Of a stretch of 64,000 bases of DNA, positions 33,968 through 43,655 are shown piece after piece. Positions within the stretch are counted from its first letter, which is position 1; every line of letters begins with the position of its first letter. The notes under the pieces are model-generated. The model had not been told where the DNA came from. It did not search any database and worked only from the letters and a program-made list of their open reading frames with translations. A program made the position numbers and the translations under genes. Origin of the DNA: Neisseria sicca (GTDB lineage Bacteria; Pseudomonadota; Gammaproteobacteria; Burkholderiales; Neisseriaceae); contig NZ_POXG01000001.1 of the NCBI RefSeq assembly GCF_003044565.1, positions 1 to 64,000 of the forward strand, read 5' to 3'.

Positions 33968-35995
33968 TTACTCTGCTCCAAACAACAAGTTCTCCTTAAT
34001 CCCCCGAATCCTATCCCTTAACACAGCCGCTTCTTCAAACTGCAAATCCCTGGCCGCCTGCTGCATGGCTTTTTCCAGTTTGGCGATTTCTTTAATCGCG
34101 TCTTCTTCGTTGTGAATCTCGCCGACTTTAACTTTGTTTTTGCCTTTCAGACGACCTTTGCCGCCGTCTTCTTCGTGGTACACGCCGTCGATGATGTCTT
34201 TGACCTGTTTTTTAATCTGCTGTGGCACGATGCCGTGTTCTTCATTGAATTTAATTTGTTTTTCGCGGCGGCGTTCGGTTTCGTCGATGGCGGCTTTCAT
34301 GGAGTCGGTGATTTTGTCAGCGTACAGGATGGCGACGCCGTTCACGTTACGCGCGGCGCGGCCTATGGTTTGAATCAGGCTGCGGTGGGAGCGCAGGAAG
34401 CCTTCTTTGTCGGCGTCGAGGATGGCGACGAGGGAGACTTCGGGGATGTCGAGGCCTTCGCGCAAGAGGTTGATGCCGACGAGTACGTCAAACAGGCCGA
34501 GCCGCAAATCTCTAATGATTTCAACGCGCTCGACGGTGTCGATGTCGCTGTGCAGGTAGCGCACTTTGATGCCGAGTTCGCTGTAATAGTCGGTGAGTTG
34601 CTCCGCCATGCGTTTGGTGAGGGTGGTAACGAGTACGCGTTCGCCTTTTTGGATGCGGTCGTTGATTTCGCTCATTAAGTCATCGACTTGGGTGGCGACG
34701 GGGCGGATGATGATTTGGGGATCAACCAGTCCTGTGGGGCGGACGACTTGTTCGACCACTTGTCCGGCGTGTTCTTCTTCGTATTTGGCGGGAGTGGCGG
34801 AAACGAAGACGGTTTGCGGCATGACTTTTTCAAATTCGTGGAATTTGAGCGGGCGGTTGTCGCGGGCGGAGGGTAGGCGGAAGCCGTAATCGACGAGGTT
34901 TTGCTTGCGCGATGCGTCGCCTTTGTACATGCCGCCGATTTGGGTAACGGTAACGTGGCTTTCGTCGATGAACATGATGGCGTTGTCGGGCAGGTAGTCC
35001 ATCAGCGTGGGCGGCGGTTCGCCTTCTTTTTTGCCGGAGAAGTGGCGGGAGTAGTTTTCAATGCCTTTGCAGAAGCCCATTTCGTAGAGCATTTCGAGGT
35101 CGAAACGGGTGCGCTGTTCGATGCGTTGTTGCTCGACGGGGCGTTGTTCGCGGGCGAAAAATTCGATGCGTTCGCGCAGTTCTTCTTTGATGGACTCGCA
35201 GGCGCGCAATACGGTGTCGCGCGGGGTAACGTAGTGGCTGGACGGGAAGACGGTGTAGCGGCCGACGCGTTGGATAAGGCTGCCTGAAAGCGGGTCGAAC
35301 ATATCGAGGCGGTCGATTTCGTCGTCAAACAGGCTGATGCGTAAGGCGTTTTCGGAGCTTTCGGCGGGGTACACGTCAATCACGTCGCCGCGCACGCGGA
35401 AGCTGCCGCGTTTGAAGTCCAAATCGCCGCGTTCGTACTGCATGGAAACGAGCGTGGCGATGATGTCGCGCTGCTCGATGGTGTCGCCTTCTTTGACGGA
35501 CAACACCATTTGTTGATACTCGGTCGGGTCGCCGATACCGTAAATGGCGGACACGGTGGCGACGATAATTACGTCGTCGCGCGTCATCAGGTTTTTGGTA
35601 GCGGAAAGGCGCATCTGCTCGATGTGTTCGTTGATTGCGCTGTCTTTTTCGATGAACAAATCGCGGCTGGGCACATAGGCTTCGGGTTGGTAATAGTCGT
35701 AGTAGGAGACGAAATATTCCACCGCGTTTTCGGGGAAAAACTCGCGCATTTCGGCGTAGAGCTGGGCGGCAAGGGTTTTGTTGTGCGCCATGATGATGGC
35801 GGGGCGGCCGCTTTGGGCGATGACGTTCGCCATGGTGTAGGTTTTGCCCGAACCGGTTACGCCGAGCAGGGTTTGATAGGCCAGGCCGTCTGAAAGCCCT
35901 TCGAGCAGGCCGGCAATGGCGGTGGGCTGGTCGCCTGCGGGAGGAAAGGGTTGGTGGAGTTTGAAGGGGGAATTTGGGTATTGGATGACTTCCAT
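33968..35995 (-). CDS. uvrB: UvrABC system protein B
   Basis: A 675-aa helicase-like core of nucleotide excision repair that verifies lesions after UvrA loading and holds UvrC. Walker A is [15 protein letters not shown] (about 45-59); the beta-hairpin [19 protein letters not shown]-like motif FIDESH; helicase VI-like region QTIGRAARN; and the C-terminal UVR motif [24 protein letters not shown]. Length is normal. It faces the AT-rich membrane gene and diverges from dnaB. Confidence 0.97.
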   Translation of the reverse strand: MEVIQYPNSPFKLHQPFPPAGDQPTAIAGLLEGLSDGLAYQTLLGVTGSGKTYTMANVIAQSGRPAIIMAHNKTLAAQLYAEMREFFPENAVEYFVSYYDYYQPEAYVPSRDLFIEKDSAINEHIEQMRLSATKNLMTRDDVIIVATVSAIYGIGDPTEYQQMVLSVKEGDTIEQRDIIATLVSMQYERGDLDFKRGSFRVRGDVIDVYPAESSENALRISLFDDEIDRLDMFDPLSGSLIQRVGRYTVFPSSHYVTPRDTVLRACESIKEELRERIEFFAREQRPVEQQRIEQRTRFDLEMLYEMGFCKGIENYSRHFSGKKEGEPPPTLMDYLPDNAIMFIDESHVTVTQIGGMYKGDASRKQNLVDYGFRLPSARDNRPLKFHEFEKVMPQTVFVSATPAKYEEEHAGQVVEQVVRPTGLVDPQIIIRPVATQVDDLMSEINDRIQKGERVLVTTLTKRMAEQLTDYYSELGIKVRYLHSDIDTVERVEIIRDLRLGLFDVLVGINLLREGLDIPEVSLVAILDADKEGFLRSHRSLIQTIGRAARNVNGVAILYADKITDSMKAAIDETERRREKQIKFNEEHGIVPQQIKKQVKDIIDGVYHEEDGGKGRLKGKNKVKVGEIHNEEDAIKEIAKLEKAMQQAARDLQFEEAAVLRDRIRGIKENLLFGAE

Positions 35996-36044
35996 ATTGC
36001 CGCCTGTACCTGTTTTCTAGTTCGGGGAAAAGGGAAATTATAGC

Positions 36045-36076
36045 AAAAAGGTCGTCTGAAAATTTTCAGACGACCT
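36045..36076. terminator. Uptake-sequence hairpin between uvrB and dnaB
   Basis: AAAAAGGTCGTCTGAAA and TTTTCAGACGACCTAT, loop 1-2 nt, lie in the divergent promoter region. A TATAAT at 36139-36144 is a likely dnaB -10. Confidence 0.65.
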
Positions 36077-36178
36077 ATCTATTTCTTGATGGCAGTTAAG
36101 TTGGCACAAAGCTAATGCCAACCCGATTTCCACTACGCTATAATATCGGATTCCCATTTCAGCCTAAGAGCAACTGCC

Positions 36179-37585
36179 ATGAACGATTATCCTGATACGT
36201 CGTCTGAAGACCGCGAAGTCAGCGCGTTGTCGCTGCCGCCGCATTCTATGGAGGCGGAGCAATCCGTTCTGGGCGGTCTTTTGCTTGAAAATTCGGCTTG
36301 GGACAGAATCGCTGATGTGGTCACCGGTGAAGACTTCTACCGACACGAACACCGCCTGATTTTCCGCGCCATTGCAAACTTGATTAACGAGAGTCGTCCT
36401 GCCGACGTGATTACCGTTCAGGAAAGTTTGGAGCTCAATGAGGAACTAGAGGCGGCGGGTGGATTCAATTATCTGATTACCTTGGCGCAAAACACGCCGT
36501 CCGCTGCAAATATCCGCCGCTACGCCGAAATCGTGCGTGAGCGTTCCATCATGCGCCAGCTTGCTGAAGTAGGAACTGAAATTGCCCGTAGTGCCTACAA
36601 TCCGCAGGGCAGGGATGCCGGGCAGCTGTTGGATGAAGCGGAAAACAAAGTGTTCCAAATTGCGGAAAGTACAGCTAAATCCAAACAGGGCTTTCTCGAA
36701 ATGCCTGCGCTTTTGAAGGAAGTGGTCGAGCGCATCGACATGCTCTATTCCCGCGATAATCCGGATGAAGTTACCGGCGTGTCGACTGGATTTATCGATC
36801 TGGATAAAAAAACCTCGGGTCTCCAGCCTGGCGATTTGATTATCGTGGCGGGTCGTCCGTCTATGGGCAAAACCGCCTTTTCGATCAACATTGCCGAACA
36901 CGTTGCCGTAGAGGGCAAGTTGCCTGTCGCCGTATTTTCGATGGAGATGGGCGGTGCGCAACTGGTGATGCGTATGCTGGGTTCGGTGGGTAGGCTTGAT
37001 CAGAGCGTTTTGAAAACAGGCAGATTGGAAGATGAACATTGGGGTCGTCTGAATGAGGCTGTGGTCAAGCTTTCCGATGCGCCTATGTATATCGACGAAA
37101 CACCGGGCTTGACCGCACTTGAACTGCGCGCCCGCGCCCGCCGCCTTGCACGCCAGTTCAACGGAAAATTGGGCTTAATCGTAATTGACTACCTGCAATT
37201 AATGGCAGGATCAGGACGTTCGGACAACCGCGCCTCAGAACTCGGCGAAATTTCGCGCTCCCTCAAAGCCTTGGCGAAGGAGCTGCAAGTTCCCGTCATT
37301 GCCTTGTCGCAGTTGAGCCGTACCGTAGAGCAACGTACCGACAAGCGTCCAATGATGTCCGACTTGCGGGAATCCGGTGCCATCGAGCAGGATGCTGACC
37401 TGATTATGTTTATGTACCGTGATGAATACTATAACCAAGAATCGCCCATGAAAGGACTCGCGGAATGTATTATCGGTAAACACCGTAACGGTCCTGTCGG
37501 GAAAGTATTCCTCACTTGGATGGGACAATTTACCAAATTCGACAATGCAGCCTACATACCCGAATCCGCATTGATGGAAGATTGA
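36179..37585 (+). CDS. dnaB: Replicative DNA helicase DnaB
   Basis: A 468-aa hexameric fork helicase. N-terminal domain (PHSMEAEQSVLGGLLLENSAWD, about 22-43) and RecA-like C-terminal domain from about 195: Walker A GRPSMGKTAFSINIAEHVA, LPVAVFSMEMGG, Walker B LIVIDYLQLM, then ALAKELQVPVIALSQLSR and the arginine-finger-like EYYNQESPMKG. Standard length, no intein. It is upstream of the minor pilin genes, the conserved Neisseria order, but with a 157-bp gap. Confidence 0.97.
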   Translation: MNDYPDTSSEDREVSALSLPPHSMEAEQSVLGGLLLENSAWDRIADVVTGEDFYRHEHRLIFRAIANLINESRPADVITVQESLELNEELEAAGGFNYLITLAQNTPSAANIRRYAEIVRERSIMRQLAEVGTEIARSAYNPQGRDAGQLLDEAENKVFQIAESTAKSKQGFLEMPALLKEVVERIDMLYSRDNPDEVTGVSTGFIDLDKKTSGLQPGDLIIVAGRPSMGKTAFSINIAEHVAVEGKLPVAVFSMEMGGAQLVMRMLGSVGRLDQSVLKTGRLEDEHWGRLNEAVVKLSDAPMYIDETPGLTALELRARARRLARQFNGKLGLIVIDYLQLMAGSGRSDNRASELGEISRSLKALAKELQVPVIALSQLSRTVEQRTDKRPMMSDLRESGAIEQDADLIMFMYRDEYYNQESPMKGLAECIIGKHRNGPVGKVFLTWMGQFTKFDNAAYIPESALMED

Positions 37586-37742
37586 GACAAATCAGCCTAA
37601 AAAACAAGCAAATTTCATATTTTATTAGGCAATTCATCCCAATATCGTTTAGAATGAGCCAAACCGCATAATTACCGGCGATAAAAACATTCTAAGCCGG
37701 ATGACAAAACACATTACTTAACTCTAGACGTTTTTACTACTC

Positions 37743-38429
37743 ATGTACGCACAACAAAAAGGTTTTACCTTAATCGAATTGTTGGTCGTGATTGCTATTA
37801 CCGCCATCATGGCCACTATCGCCCTTCCTAATATGAGCGAATGGATTGCCTCCCGCCGCGCTGCCAGTCAGGCAGAGCAGGTGGCAAATCTCTTGCGTTT
37901 CGCACGAGCCGAAGCAGTTCGCCTCAATCTCCCTGTCTATGTCTGTCCCGTGCAAATCAGAAAAAACGGGGTTCCAGACAATAAATGTGATACCAAATAC
38001 AATCAAAGTGGCATCTTGGCCTATGCTGATAAGAGTGGTGATGTTAACTACAATGATGATAGGGCGGATATTTTCCTGCGCACTATCGTCTTGAACGCTA
38101 AGGATGCGAATAAAGTCACCTACCAATTTGATCATGTCAAATTCGGAGGCAAAGACTCTGATTCACAGCCTGTTTTTTGGGCATTTCAACCGAATGGTAC
38201 TTTTGGCTATTCCGTCAAGAAACCCAGTAAAAAAACTGATTTTACCTACTCAGATGGTTATATCAAGATTAGTATGACTGATAAAGCTGCAACGACCGAA
38301 GAAACTAGAAAATCTCGTGCTAGTATCGTTCTTATTGACAGTAGTGGTCGTGTTGAAATCTGCGCCAAATCAGATTCACGCCCTCTCTGCCAATATTCTG
38401 AACCTCAAAATTCTGAATCACAAAACTAA
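37743..38429 (+). CDS. pilH: Minor pilin PilH (FimT/GspH-like)
   Basis: A 228-aa prepilin, first of five minor-pilin genes downstream of dnaB. The leader MYAQQKG is cleaved by PilD before FTLIELLVV; Glu5 is present. The hydrophobic helix is 8-35, followed by the GspH-type globular domain (LLRFARAEAVRLNLPVYVCPV). Minor pilins prime pilus assembly and antagonise PilT retraction. An inner region (about 85-175) is divergent from meningococcal PilH, as expected for a commensal. The tail repeats NSESQN. Confidence 0.9.
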   Translation: MYAQQKGFTLIELLVVIAITAIMATIALPNMSEWIASRRAASQAEQVANLLRFARAEAVRLNLPVYVCPVQIRKNGVPDNKCDTKYNQSGILAYADKSGDVNYNDDRADIFLRTIVLNAKDANKVTYQFDHVKFGGKDSDSQPVFWAFQPNGTFGYSVKKPSKKTDFTYSDGYIKISMTDKAATTEETRKSRASIVLIDSSGRVEICAKSDSRPLCQYSEPQNSESQN

Positions 38430-38442
38430 AAAACGCTATCCT

Positions 38443-39141
38443 ATGAAATACATGACATTACATACAAAAGGTCGTCTGAAAACGAACGGATCGAGTTTCG
38501 TCAAAACGAGATCGGTAAGTTCCTCTAAGCCATATCAATCAGGCATGACTTTAATTGAAGTTTTGGTCGCCATGTTTGTCCTCGCAATCGGCGTGCTCGC
38601 TTTGCTTGCCATTCAATTGCGTACCGTTTCCAGCGTGCGCGAAGCAGAAGGACAGACTATCGTATCGCAACTTACTCAAAATTTGGTGGAAGGGATGTTG
38701 ATTAATCCGAGGCTTGTAGAATGCCCAACCCCTAAACAAGGAGCAACCAATAGCAGGAATGGTAGAGGGTGGTGTAAGAATTATAAGGATTATTACACCA
38801 CATACGGTGATTCCTCTACTGAACCATTGAAAAAAGGGCCGTTGAAAGAGAGTATGAAAAAAGAAGAGTTGGCTAAAGCACAGCTTGGTAAATTTCATGA
38901 CGAACTGAAAGCAGCTCTTCCTGACTCTGCGTTCTACTATTCAGTATGTCAAGATAGTTTGAATAAGGAGCCTACTTATGACGGTGCTTTTCACGAAAAT
39001 TGCGATAAAAAAGCAGGTGCTGATACCGTTATCAAAGTATTATGGCTTAAAGATTTGGAAGGCGGTAAAGCAGCAAGTGATGTCAAAACATATGAAGATT
39101 CCATCATTTACACCTACCAAGTACGCGTAAGGGAAAAATAA
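38443..39141 (+). CDS. pilI: Minor pilin PilI (PilV-type)
   Basis: A 232-aa prepilin-like protein. Start at MKYMTLHTKGRLKTNGS; the leader is unusually long (about 35 residues, basic) before the cleavage site SG/MTLIEVLVAMFVLAIG. An uptake sequence falls inside the leader and encodes KGRLKTN. The helix is followed by a variable globular domain with paired cysteines. It starts 13 bp after pilH and overlaps pilJ at TAATG. Type IV pilus modification-type minor pilin, needed for assembly. Confidence 0.85.
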   Translation: MKYMTLHTKGRLKTNGSSFVKTRSVSSSKPYQSGMTLIEVLVAMFVLAIGVLALLAIQLRTVSSVREAEGQTIVSQLTQNLVEGMLINPRLVECPTPKQGATNSRNGRGWCKNYKDYYTTYGDSSTEPLKKGPLKESMKKEELAKAQLGKFHDELKAALPDSAFYYSVCQDSLNKEPTYDGAFHENCDKKAGADTVIKVLWLKDLEGGKAASDVKTYEDSIIYTYQVRVREK

Positions 39142-40124
39142 TGAATAATAAAAACCGCTCACACATTCCGGTCAAAACAGGTATGCAAGGCTTCAGCCTG
39201 ATCGAATTCCTTGTGGCAAGCGCATTGAGCATGATAGTCCTGTTGGCAGTCAGCTCCAGCTATTTCACTGCACGCAGCTTGAATACTGCTGCCACAGCGC
39301 GTTTAAATGTTCAGCAGGATTTGCGTAACGCATCTAACCAGATCGTACGTGACGCCCGTATGGCTGGAAACTTCGGCTGTTTCAATATGTCGGCCTATGA
39401 TGCCCAAGCCGTTATCGCTGACTCAGGCTCCAAAGACTTTCTCAAGCTTAAAGGTAGTGGAAAAATAAAAATGCTTCCTGCCGTCAGACAAATAGATTTT
39501 TCAGGTGTGGCTGACTTTAAACCGAGTAGTAAGGCGCTGATTTTCCAATACGGCATAGATACCGCATCACCAGACGCGGCAACAGTAGTGGCCAGCAGCT
39601 GCACAAACATTACCAAACCAGGAGAAGAAATTACTGATAGTAAAGCGGCTTTAAAGACAGATAGCTCCCAAGCGGGCAATATCTCCATCATGAAACATGA
39701 GGTGAATGCCTATGTTGTGGGTACGGCAGGTGGGCAAAAAGGTCTTTACCGTTTCCAATTGACAGACAAAGGTGAGTGGAGTAATCCGCAGTTGCTGATT
39801 AAGGGAATTGAAAGTATGAGTATTCATTACTTTTATACCGAAGGCTGTCCTGAAACATTTGAGGAAAGTGAAGCAGCATCTGCGTCTGCACCTACCCCAA
39901 CTCCAGCCGGAAATGCTCAGAAGCAGGAGGACGATAAGGCAAAAGATGAAACGTTTAAATATACTTCGACACTGTCTAGTGATGAAGCCCCAGCCTCTAT
40001 CGAACTCTTGTTGAACAGCGGCAGTATTAATGCTGGCGGAAGCAATGATGAAAACAAAGTTCAACTCTATCAAATCAATGCAACTGTACGCGGAGGAAAC
40101 AAATGCGCAGACCGATTACTCTAA
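39141..40124 (+). CDS. pilJ: Minor pilin PilJ (PilW-type)
   Basis: A 327-aa prepilin. The leader ends KTGMQG before FSLIEFLVASALSMIVLLAVSSS; Glu5 present. Contains the PilW-type DARMAGNFGCFN motif and a long globular domain. An Ala/Pro/Thr-rich then charged insert (ASASAPTPTPAGNAQKQEDD, about 246-265) is typical of surface-variable minor pilins. Overlaps pilI by 1 bp (stop-start TAATG) and pilK by 22 bp, so the cluster is translationally coupled. Confidence 0.88.
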   Translation: MNNKNRSHIPVKTGMQGFSLIEFLVASALSMIVLLAVSSSYFTARSLNTAATARLNVQQDLRNASNQIVRDARMAGNFGCFNMSAYDAQAVIADSGSKDFLKLKGSGKIKMLPAVRQIDFSGVADFKPSSKALIFQYGIDTASPDAATVVASSCTNITKPGEEITDSKAALKTDSSQAGNISIMKHEVNAYVVGTAGGQKGLYRFQLTDKGEWSNPQLLIKGIESMSIHYFYTEGCPETFEESEAASASAPTPTPAGNAQKQEDDKAKDETFKYTSTLSSDEAPASIELLLNSGSINAGGSNDENKVQLYQINATVRGGNKCADRLL

Positions 40125-40717
40125 ACCATCCTGCTAAAGCCTCTGCACAAAAAGGCTTTGCATTATTCATCGTCCTGATGATCATGATCGTCATCGCCCT
40201 GCTTGTCGTTACAGCAACTCAATCCTACAACACTGAGCAGCGAATCAGTACTAACGATGCCGACCACAAGTTTGCTACGACGCTTGCGGAAGCGGCATTG
40301 CGTCAAGGTGAAAACGATATTTATTCTATTGAAGAAGGCACTCAAATTTTTAATGATCAATGTTCCAAGGGGCTTTGTAGAGCTAAACAACTTAGTGTTA
40401 AAGAATACACTACCCCAACTGGTATTATTGATGTTAAAGGCGAGGCTGATCTGAGTAAAGTTGAAGAAGCTTGGAAAAGAAAGCATGCAGAATGTCTTGA
40501 TTCATATTCTAAGAAAGAAACAGAATGTATTAATGTTAATGGTAGAGAGTATCCGCTTGATAAAAATAGCGGAGCTAAAAAACCTCCCCGCTACATCATC
40601 GAATACCTAAGCACCAATTCTACCGACAACCGTACCATTTATCGCGTCACTGCTAAAGCATGGGGAAAAAACGAAAATACGGTAGTCATGCTGCAATCCT
40701 ATGTGGCTAATGAATAA
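40103..40717 (+). CDS. pilK: Minor pilin PilK (PilX N-terminal type)
   Basis: A 204-aa protein with the leader AQKG before FALFIVLMIMIVIALLVVTAT. Unlike the others it lacks Glu at mature position 5 (Phe-Ala-Leu-Phe-Ile), as known for PilK/GspK-type tip pilins. Followed by TEQRISTNDADHKFATTLAEAALRQGEND and a globular domain with several cysteines. GspK/PilK proteins cap the pilus tip. Start overlaps pilJ by 22 bp. Confidence 0.88.
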   Translation: MRRPITLNHPAKASAQKGFALFIVLMIMIVIALLVVTATQSYNTEQRISTNDADHKFATTLAEAALRQGENDIYSIEEGTQIFNDQCSKGLCRAKQLSVKEYTTPTGIIDVKGEADLSKVEEAWKRKHAECLDSYSKKETECINVNGREYPLDKNSGAKKPPRYIIEYLSTNSTDNRTIYRVTAKAWGKNENTVVMLQSYVANE

Positions 40718-40729
40718 ATAGATAAAATC

Positions 40730-41221
40730 ATGAATACGTCTATCACTAAATTTCAAGGGTTTACGCTGGTTGAGATGTTGATTGTCGTTGCTATCATCGG
40801 CATCCTCAGTACCATCGCTTACCCTTCCTATATCCATTACATTGAACGCGGCTATCAATCTCAGGCGCATGCTGAATTGGTTATCATCAATAATTCCTTG
40901 AAAACCAAACTGGTTAAAAACCCTGCCCTTAAAATGAAAGATGAAATTGAAGGAGATACAGGGTTTTTTAAAAAATATCATGCTACATCTGAAGTTGCGG
41001 CTAAATACGACTTCAGCGGTGAAATGAAAAATAAGGACGCTAAAAACAGCAGGGCTTATTATCTTTTCGCCACCCCGAAAAGTGGGACGAATTACAAACT
41101 TTCCGTCTGGATGGACAGTTTGGGCAATGCCTACAGATGTACCGATGCTGAATCAGCCAAAGCCAAGTTAACCACTAAAAACGGTAATACAGGTTGCGAA
41201 CCGGTTTCAAATAAAAAGTAG
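40730..41221 (+). CDS. pilX: Minor pilin PilX/PilL
   Basis: A 163-aa pilin, the length of meningococcal PilX. Leader ITKFQG before FTLVEMLIVVAIIGILSTIAYPSY with Glu5; then a PilE-like alpha-helix and beta-sheet domain ending with a disulfide-bound loop (YRCTDAES...GNTGCEPVSN). PilX promotes aggregation and adhesion in meningococcus; the gonococcal orthologue is PilL. Closes the cluster, followed by a terminator. Confidence 0.87.
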   Translation: MNTSITKFQGFTLVEMLIVVAIIGILSTIAYPSYIHYIERGYQSQAHAELVIINNSLKTKLVKNPALKMKDEIEGDTGFFKKYHATSEVAAKYDFSGEMKNKDAKNSRAYYLFATPKSGTNYKLSVWMDSLGNAYRCTDAESAKAKLTTKNGNTGCEPVSNKK

Positions 41222-41327
41222 AGAAAAATAGTTGATACTTTCCTGAGACTTTGTTTGATTATTCAAGAAATCATTACTCAGAAGGTCGTCTGAAATGATG
41301 TTTTAGGCTTTAGAATGGATTAAACCA

Positions 41328-41359
41328 CACCTTAGTAGATTCGCTAAGGTGCAGTTTTT
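41328..41359 (+). terminator. Terminator of the pil cluster
   Basis: CACCTTAG and CTAAGGTG form a stem with an 8-nt loop followed by CAGTTTTTA. Uptake sequences lie on both sides (41282 and 41395). The 41222-41710 gap holds no gene. Confidence 0.75.
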
Positions 41360-41554
41360 ATAGGCGCAATGTACTTTACTCTGAAACTTAGGTTTTCAGA
41401 CGACCTTTTAAATTGATTGGTAAATATAGTTTCAAGCAACTGCTTAAATCAATTTTCTTCCATGTCAATTTAGGATTTGAAACTTGAGTTTGAGGGAGAG
41501 CTTCTGATTCGACGAAAGATCTTGTAGATGTCAACAACACGGGTCTTAGAAACC

Positions 41555-41600
41555 AAAACGTCGTCTGAAACCTGTAATTGAGTTTTCAGACGACGTTTTA
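41555..41600. terminator. Hairpin of variant uptake sequences
   Basis: AAAACGTCGTCTGAAAC and GTTTTCAGACGACGTTTT form a perfect stem with C in place of the usual G at the outer base (CGTCGTCTGAAA). It likely terminates the RTX gene on the minus strand. Confidence 0.75.
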
Positions 41601-41710
41601 TATTGAATCAGCTTAGAGAGAACGGACAATTTGTTAACAATAGCGTTTGGTCTTGAATCTGTTATTTGGGGCAGATTCGTTTTAAATGGTCAGTTCTTTT
41701 ATGCAGGTCT

Positions 41711-43318
41711 TTAGCCGATGATATTGGATGCGTTCAACCATACTGCTTGGTCGCTATCGAATTTGGCAAATACAGTATTACTGCTTGCACCTGCCGCACG
41801 ATAAGCAAGAGTTTGCTGCGCTGAATCAAAAACGAGATAAGAGCGGTCGGCATCGTAATAAGAAGGGTTGCTGACGAACATTTCTGACCAGCTCAACTTC
41901 GCATTGTTGCCACTCAATAATGAACGCATAGCAGACAGGTCGAGTTTGTCCATATAAGGGTTGAAGTCTGTCAAACGATCTGTGCTGCCGTCACGGATAT
42001 CTGATGCAGTAAAGGCGACGGTGTCTCTGCCTGCACCTGTGACGATGGTGTCGCTACCTAAGCCACCTGCAAGATAGTCATCACCGTCTCCACCATTGAG
42101 GTAGTCATATCCATTGCCGCCTGACAGTGTGTCATCGCCGCTCATGCCGTATAGAGTGTCGTTGCCGTCTTCGCCACTCAAGCGATTATGTCCGCTGTTG
42201 CCGGTCAGGGTATTGTTGCCATAATTGCCAATACCGAAGATGTTGTTGCTGCCTGTCAAAGTCAGGTTTTCAACGTTGGTTGGGGCGGTGTAGGAAACGC
42301 TGCTGTAAATGGTATCGGTCCCTTCAAACCATCCTTCAGTAACGGTATCGTTCACATTGTCTACATAGTAAATGTCATCCCCATATCCACCGCTCATGCT
42401 GTCTGCACCGCTACCACCGTCTAAAGTGTCGTTGCCGTATCCGCCATCGAGCAGGTCGTTTCCTTCGCCGCCTTGTAGAACGTCATTTCCACTACCTCCG
42501 TAAAGATAGTCGCGATCATCGCCGCCCATCAGCAGATCGTTACCGTCCATGCCGTAGAGCGTGTCATTTCCGCGCCCACCGCTTAAGCGGTTGTTACCGC
42601 TGTTGCCTGTCAGGGTATTATTTGAGTTATTGCCGAAACCGTAGTTGTTGTCGTAGCCTGTCAGCGTCAGGTTTTCAACGTTGGTTGGGGCGGTGTAGGA
42701 AACGCTGCTGTAAATGGTATCGGTACCTTCTCCCCACCATTCGGTAACTGTATCGTTCACATTGTCTACATAGTAAATGTCATCCCCATATCCGCCGCTC
42801 ATGCTGTCTGCACCGCTGCCACCGTCTAAAGTGTCGTTGCCGTATCCGCCATCGAGCAGGTCGTTTCCTTCGCCGCCTTGTAGAACGTCATTTCCGCTAC
42901 CTCCGTAAAGATAGTCGCGATCATCGCCGCCCATCAGCAGATCGTTACCGTCCATGCCGTGGAGCGTGTCACTTCCACGCCCACCGCTTAAGCGGTTGTT
43001 ACCGTTGTTGCCTATTAGGGTGTTATTTGAGTTGTTACCGAAACCGTAGTGGTTACCGTAGCCTGTCAGTGTCAGGTTTTCGACGTGTGTAGGTAAGGTA
43101 AAGTCCGTATCAGCATAAACCGTATCGTTGCCTTCATATCCATATTCAACGATAGTGTCACCTGCGTTTTTACTGTGATAAATATCGTTGCCTAAGCCGC
43201 CGTAGAATACAGTATGTCCGAGACTGCCATATAAAACGTCATCACGGGTCGTGCCTTTAATGACGACGGATTCATTGTTTGCTACGTTATAGTATAAAGG
43301 GTGCAATGTATTGGCCAT
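41711..43318 (-). CDS. RTX-repeat secreted protein (shorter paralogue)
   Basis: A 535-aa protein made almost entirely of RTX nonapeptides (GGSGNDVLQGGEGNDLLDGG, GGYGNDTLDGGSGADSMSGG) that fold into calcium-bound beta-rolls. Start MANTLHPLYYN has AAGGAGAG upstream. No signal peptide and no catalytic domain are seen; the C-terminal 110 residues (RDTVAFTASDI, DKLDLSAMRSLL, YLVFDSAQQTLAYRA) resemble the terminal domain of type I secreted RTX proteins. Internal modules of 135 residues recur. No HlyB/D/TolC-like gene is nearby. Likely surface or secreted; its role could be adhesion or biofilm. Confidence 0.85.
   Translation of the reverse strand: MANTLHPLYYNVANNESVVIKGTTRDDVLYGSLGHTVFYGGLGNDIYHSKNAGDTIVEYGYEGNDTVYADTDFTLPTHVENLTLTGYGNHYGFGNNSNNTLIGNNGNNRLSGGRGSDTLHGMDGNDLLMGGDDRDYLYGGSGNDVLQGGEGNDLLDGGYGNDTLDGGSGADSMSGGYGDDIYYVDNVNDTVTEWWGEGTDTIYSSVSYTAPTNVENLTLTGYDNNYGFGNNSNNTLTGNSGNNRLSGGRGNDTLYGMDGNDLLMGGDDRDYLYGGSGNDVLQGGEGNDLLDGGYGNDTLDGGSGADSMSGGYGDDIYYVDNVNDTVTEGWFEGTDTIYSSVSYTAPTNVENLTLTGSNNIFGIGNYGNNTLTGNSGHNRLSGEDGNDTLYGMSGDDTLSGGNGYDYLNGGDGDDYLAGGLGSDTIVTGAGRDTVAFTASDIRDGSTDRLTDFNPYMDKLDLSAMRSLLSGNNAKLSWSEMFVSNPSYYDADRSYLVFDSAQQTLAYRAAGASSNTVFAKFDSDQAVWLNASNIIG
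42261..43070 (-). repeat. 405-bp direct repeat within the RTX gene
   Basis: The segment beginning GTCAGGTTTTCAACGTTGG at 42261 recurs at 42666, an offset of 405 bp (135 codons). The two units are near-identical over most of their length (VENLTLTG to TDTIYSSVSYTAPTN). The repeat is in frame, so recombination would add or remove whole modules. Confidence 0.8.
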
Positions 43319-43529
43319 AATGGCTCTCCTTGTGAACAAGTTGCTAGGAAAAAATAGATATAAATATCTATTTGACATTTATAGGTTTTTTCTTGTATGT
43401 TTGATGCTGATTGTATCGAGAAATAAAATAATGCAAAAGATATAATAATTTATATTATTGTTTTTTATATTAATTTAAAATATGAAATAATATTGAATAG
43501 TATTTTAATGTCGAGAGGGTGAAAAAACG

Positions 43530-43568
43530 AAAAGGTCGCCTGAAAACTGATTTTCAGACGACCTTTTG
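43530..43568. terminator. Hairpin of imperfect uptake sequences
   Basis: AAAGGTCGCCTGAAAAC (one T-to-C change) and TTTTCAGACGACCTTTTG. It sits between the RTX genes, downstream of the longer paralogue, and matches the hairpin at 46056 in layout. The 43319-43655 gap has no gene. Confidence 0.75.
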
Positions 43569-43655
43569 TTGCTATCTGTAACGAATCATGCTTTATGTGT
43601 CGTTTCCCAGTAAAGGCAGATTCGTTTTAAATGGTCTGTTCTTTTTAGCAAATCT

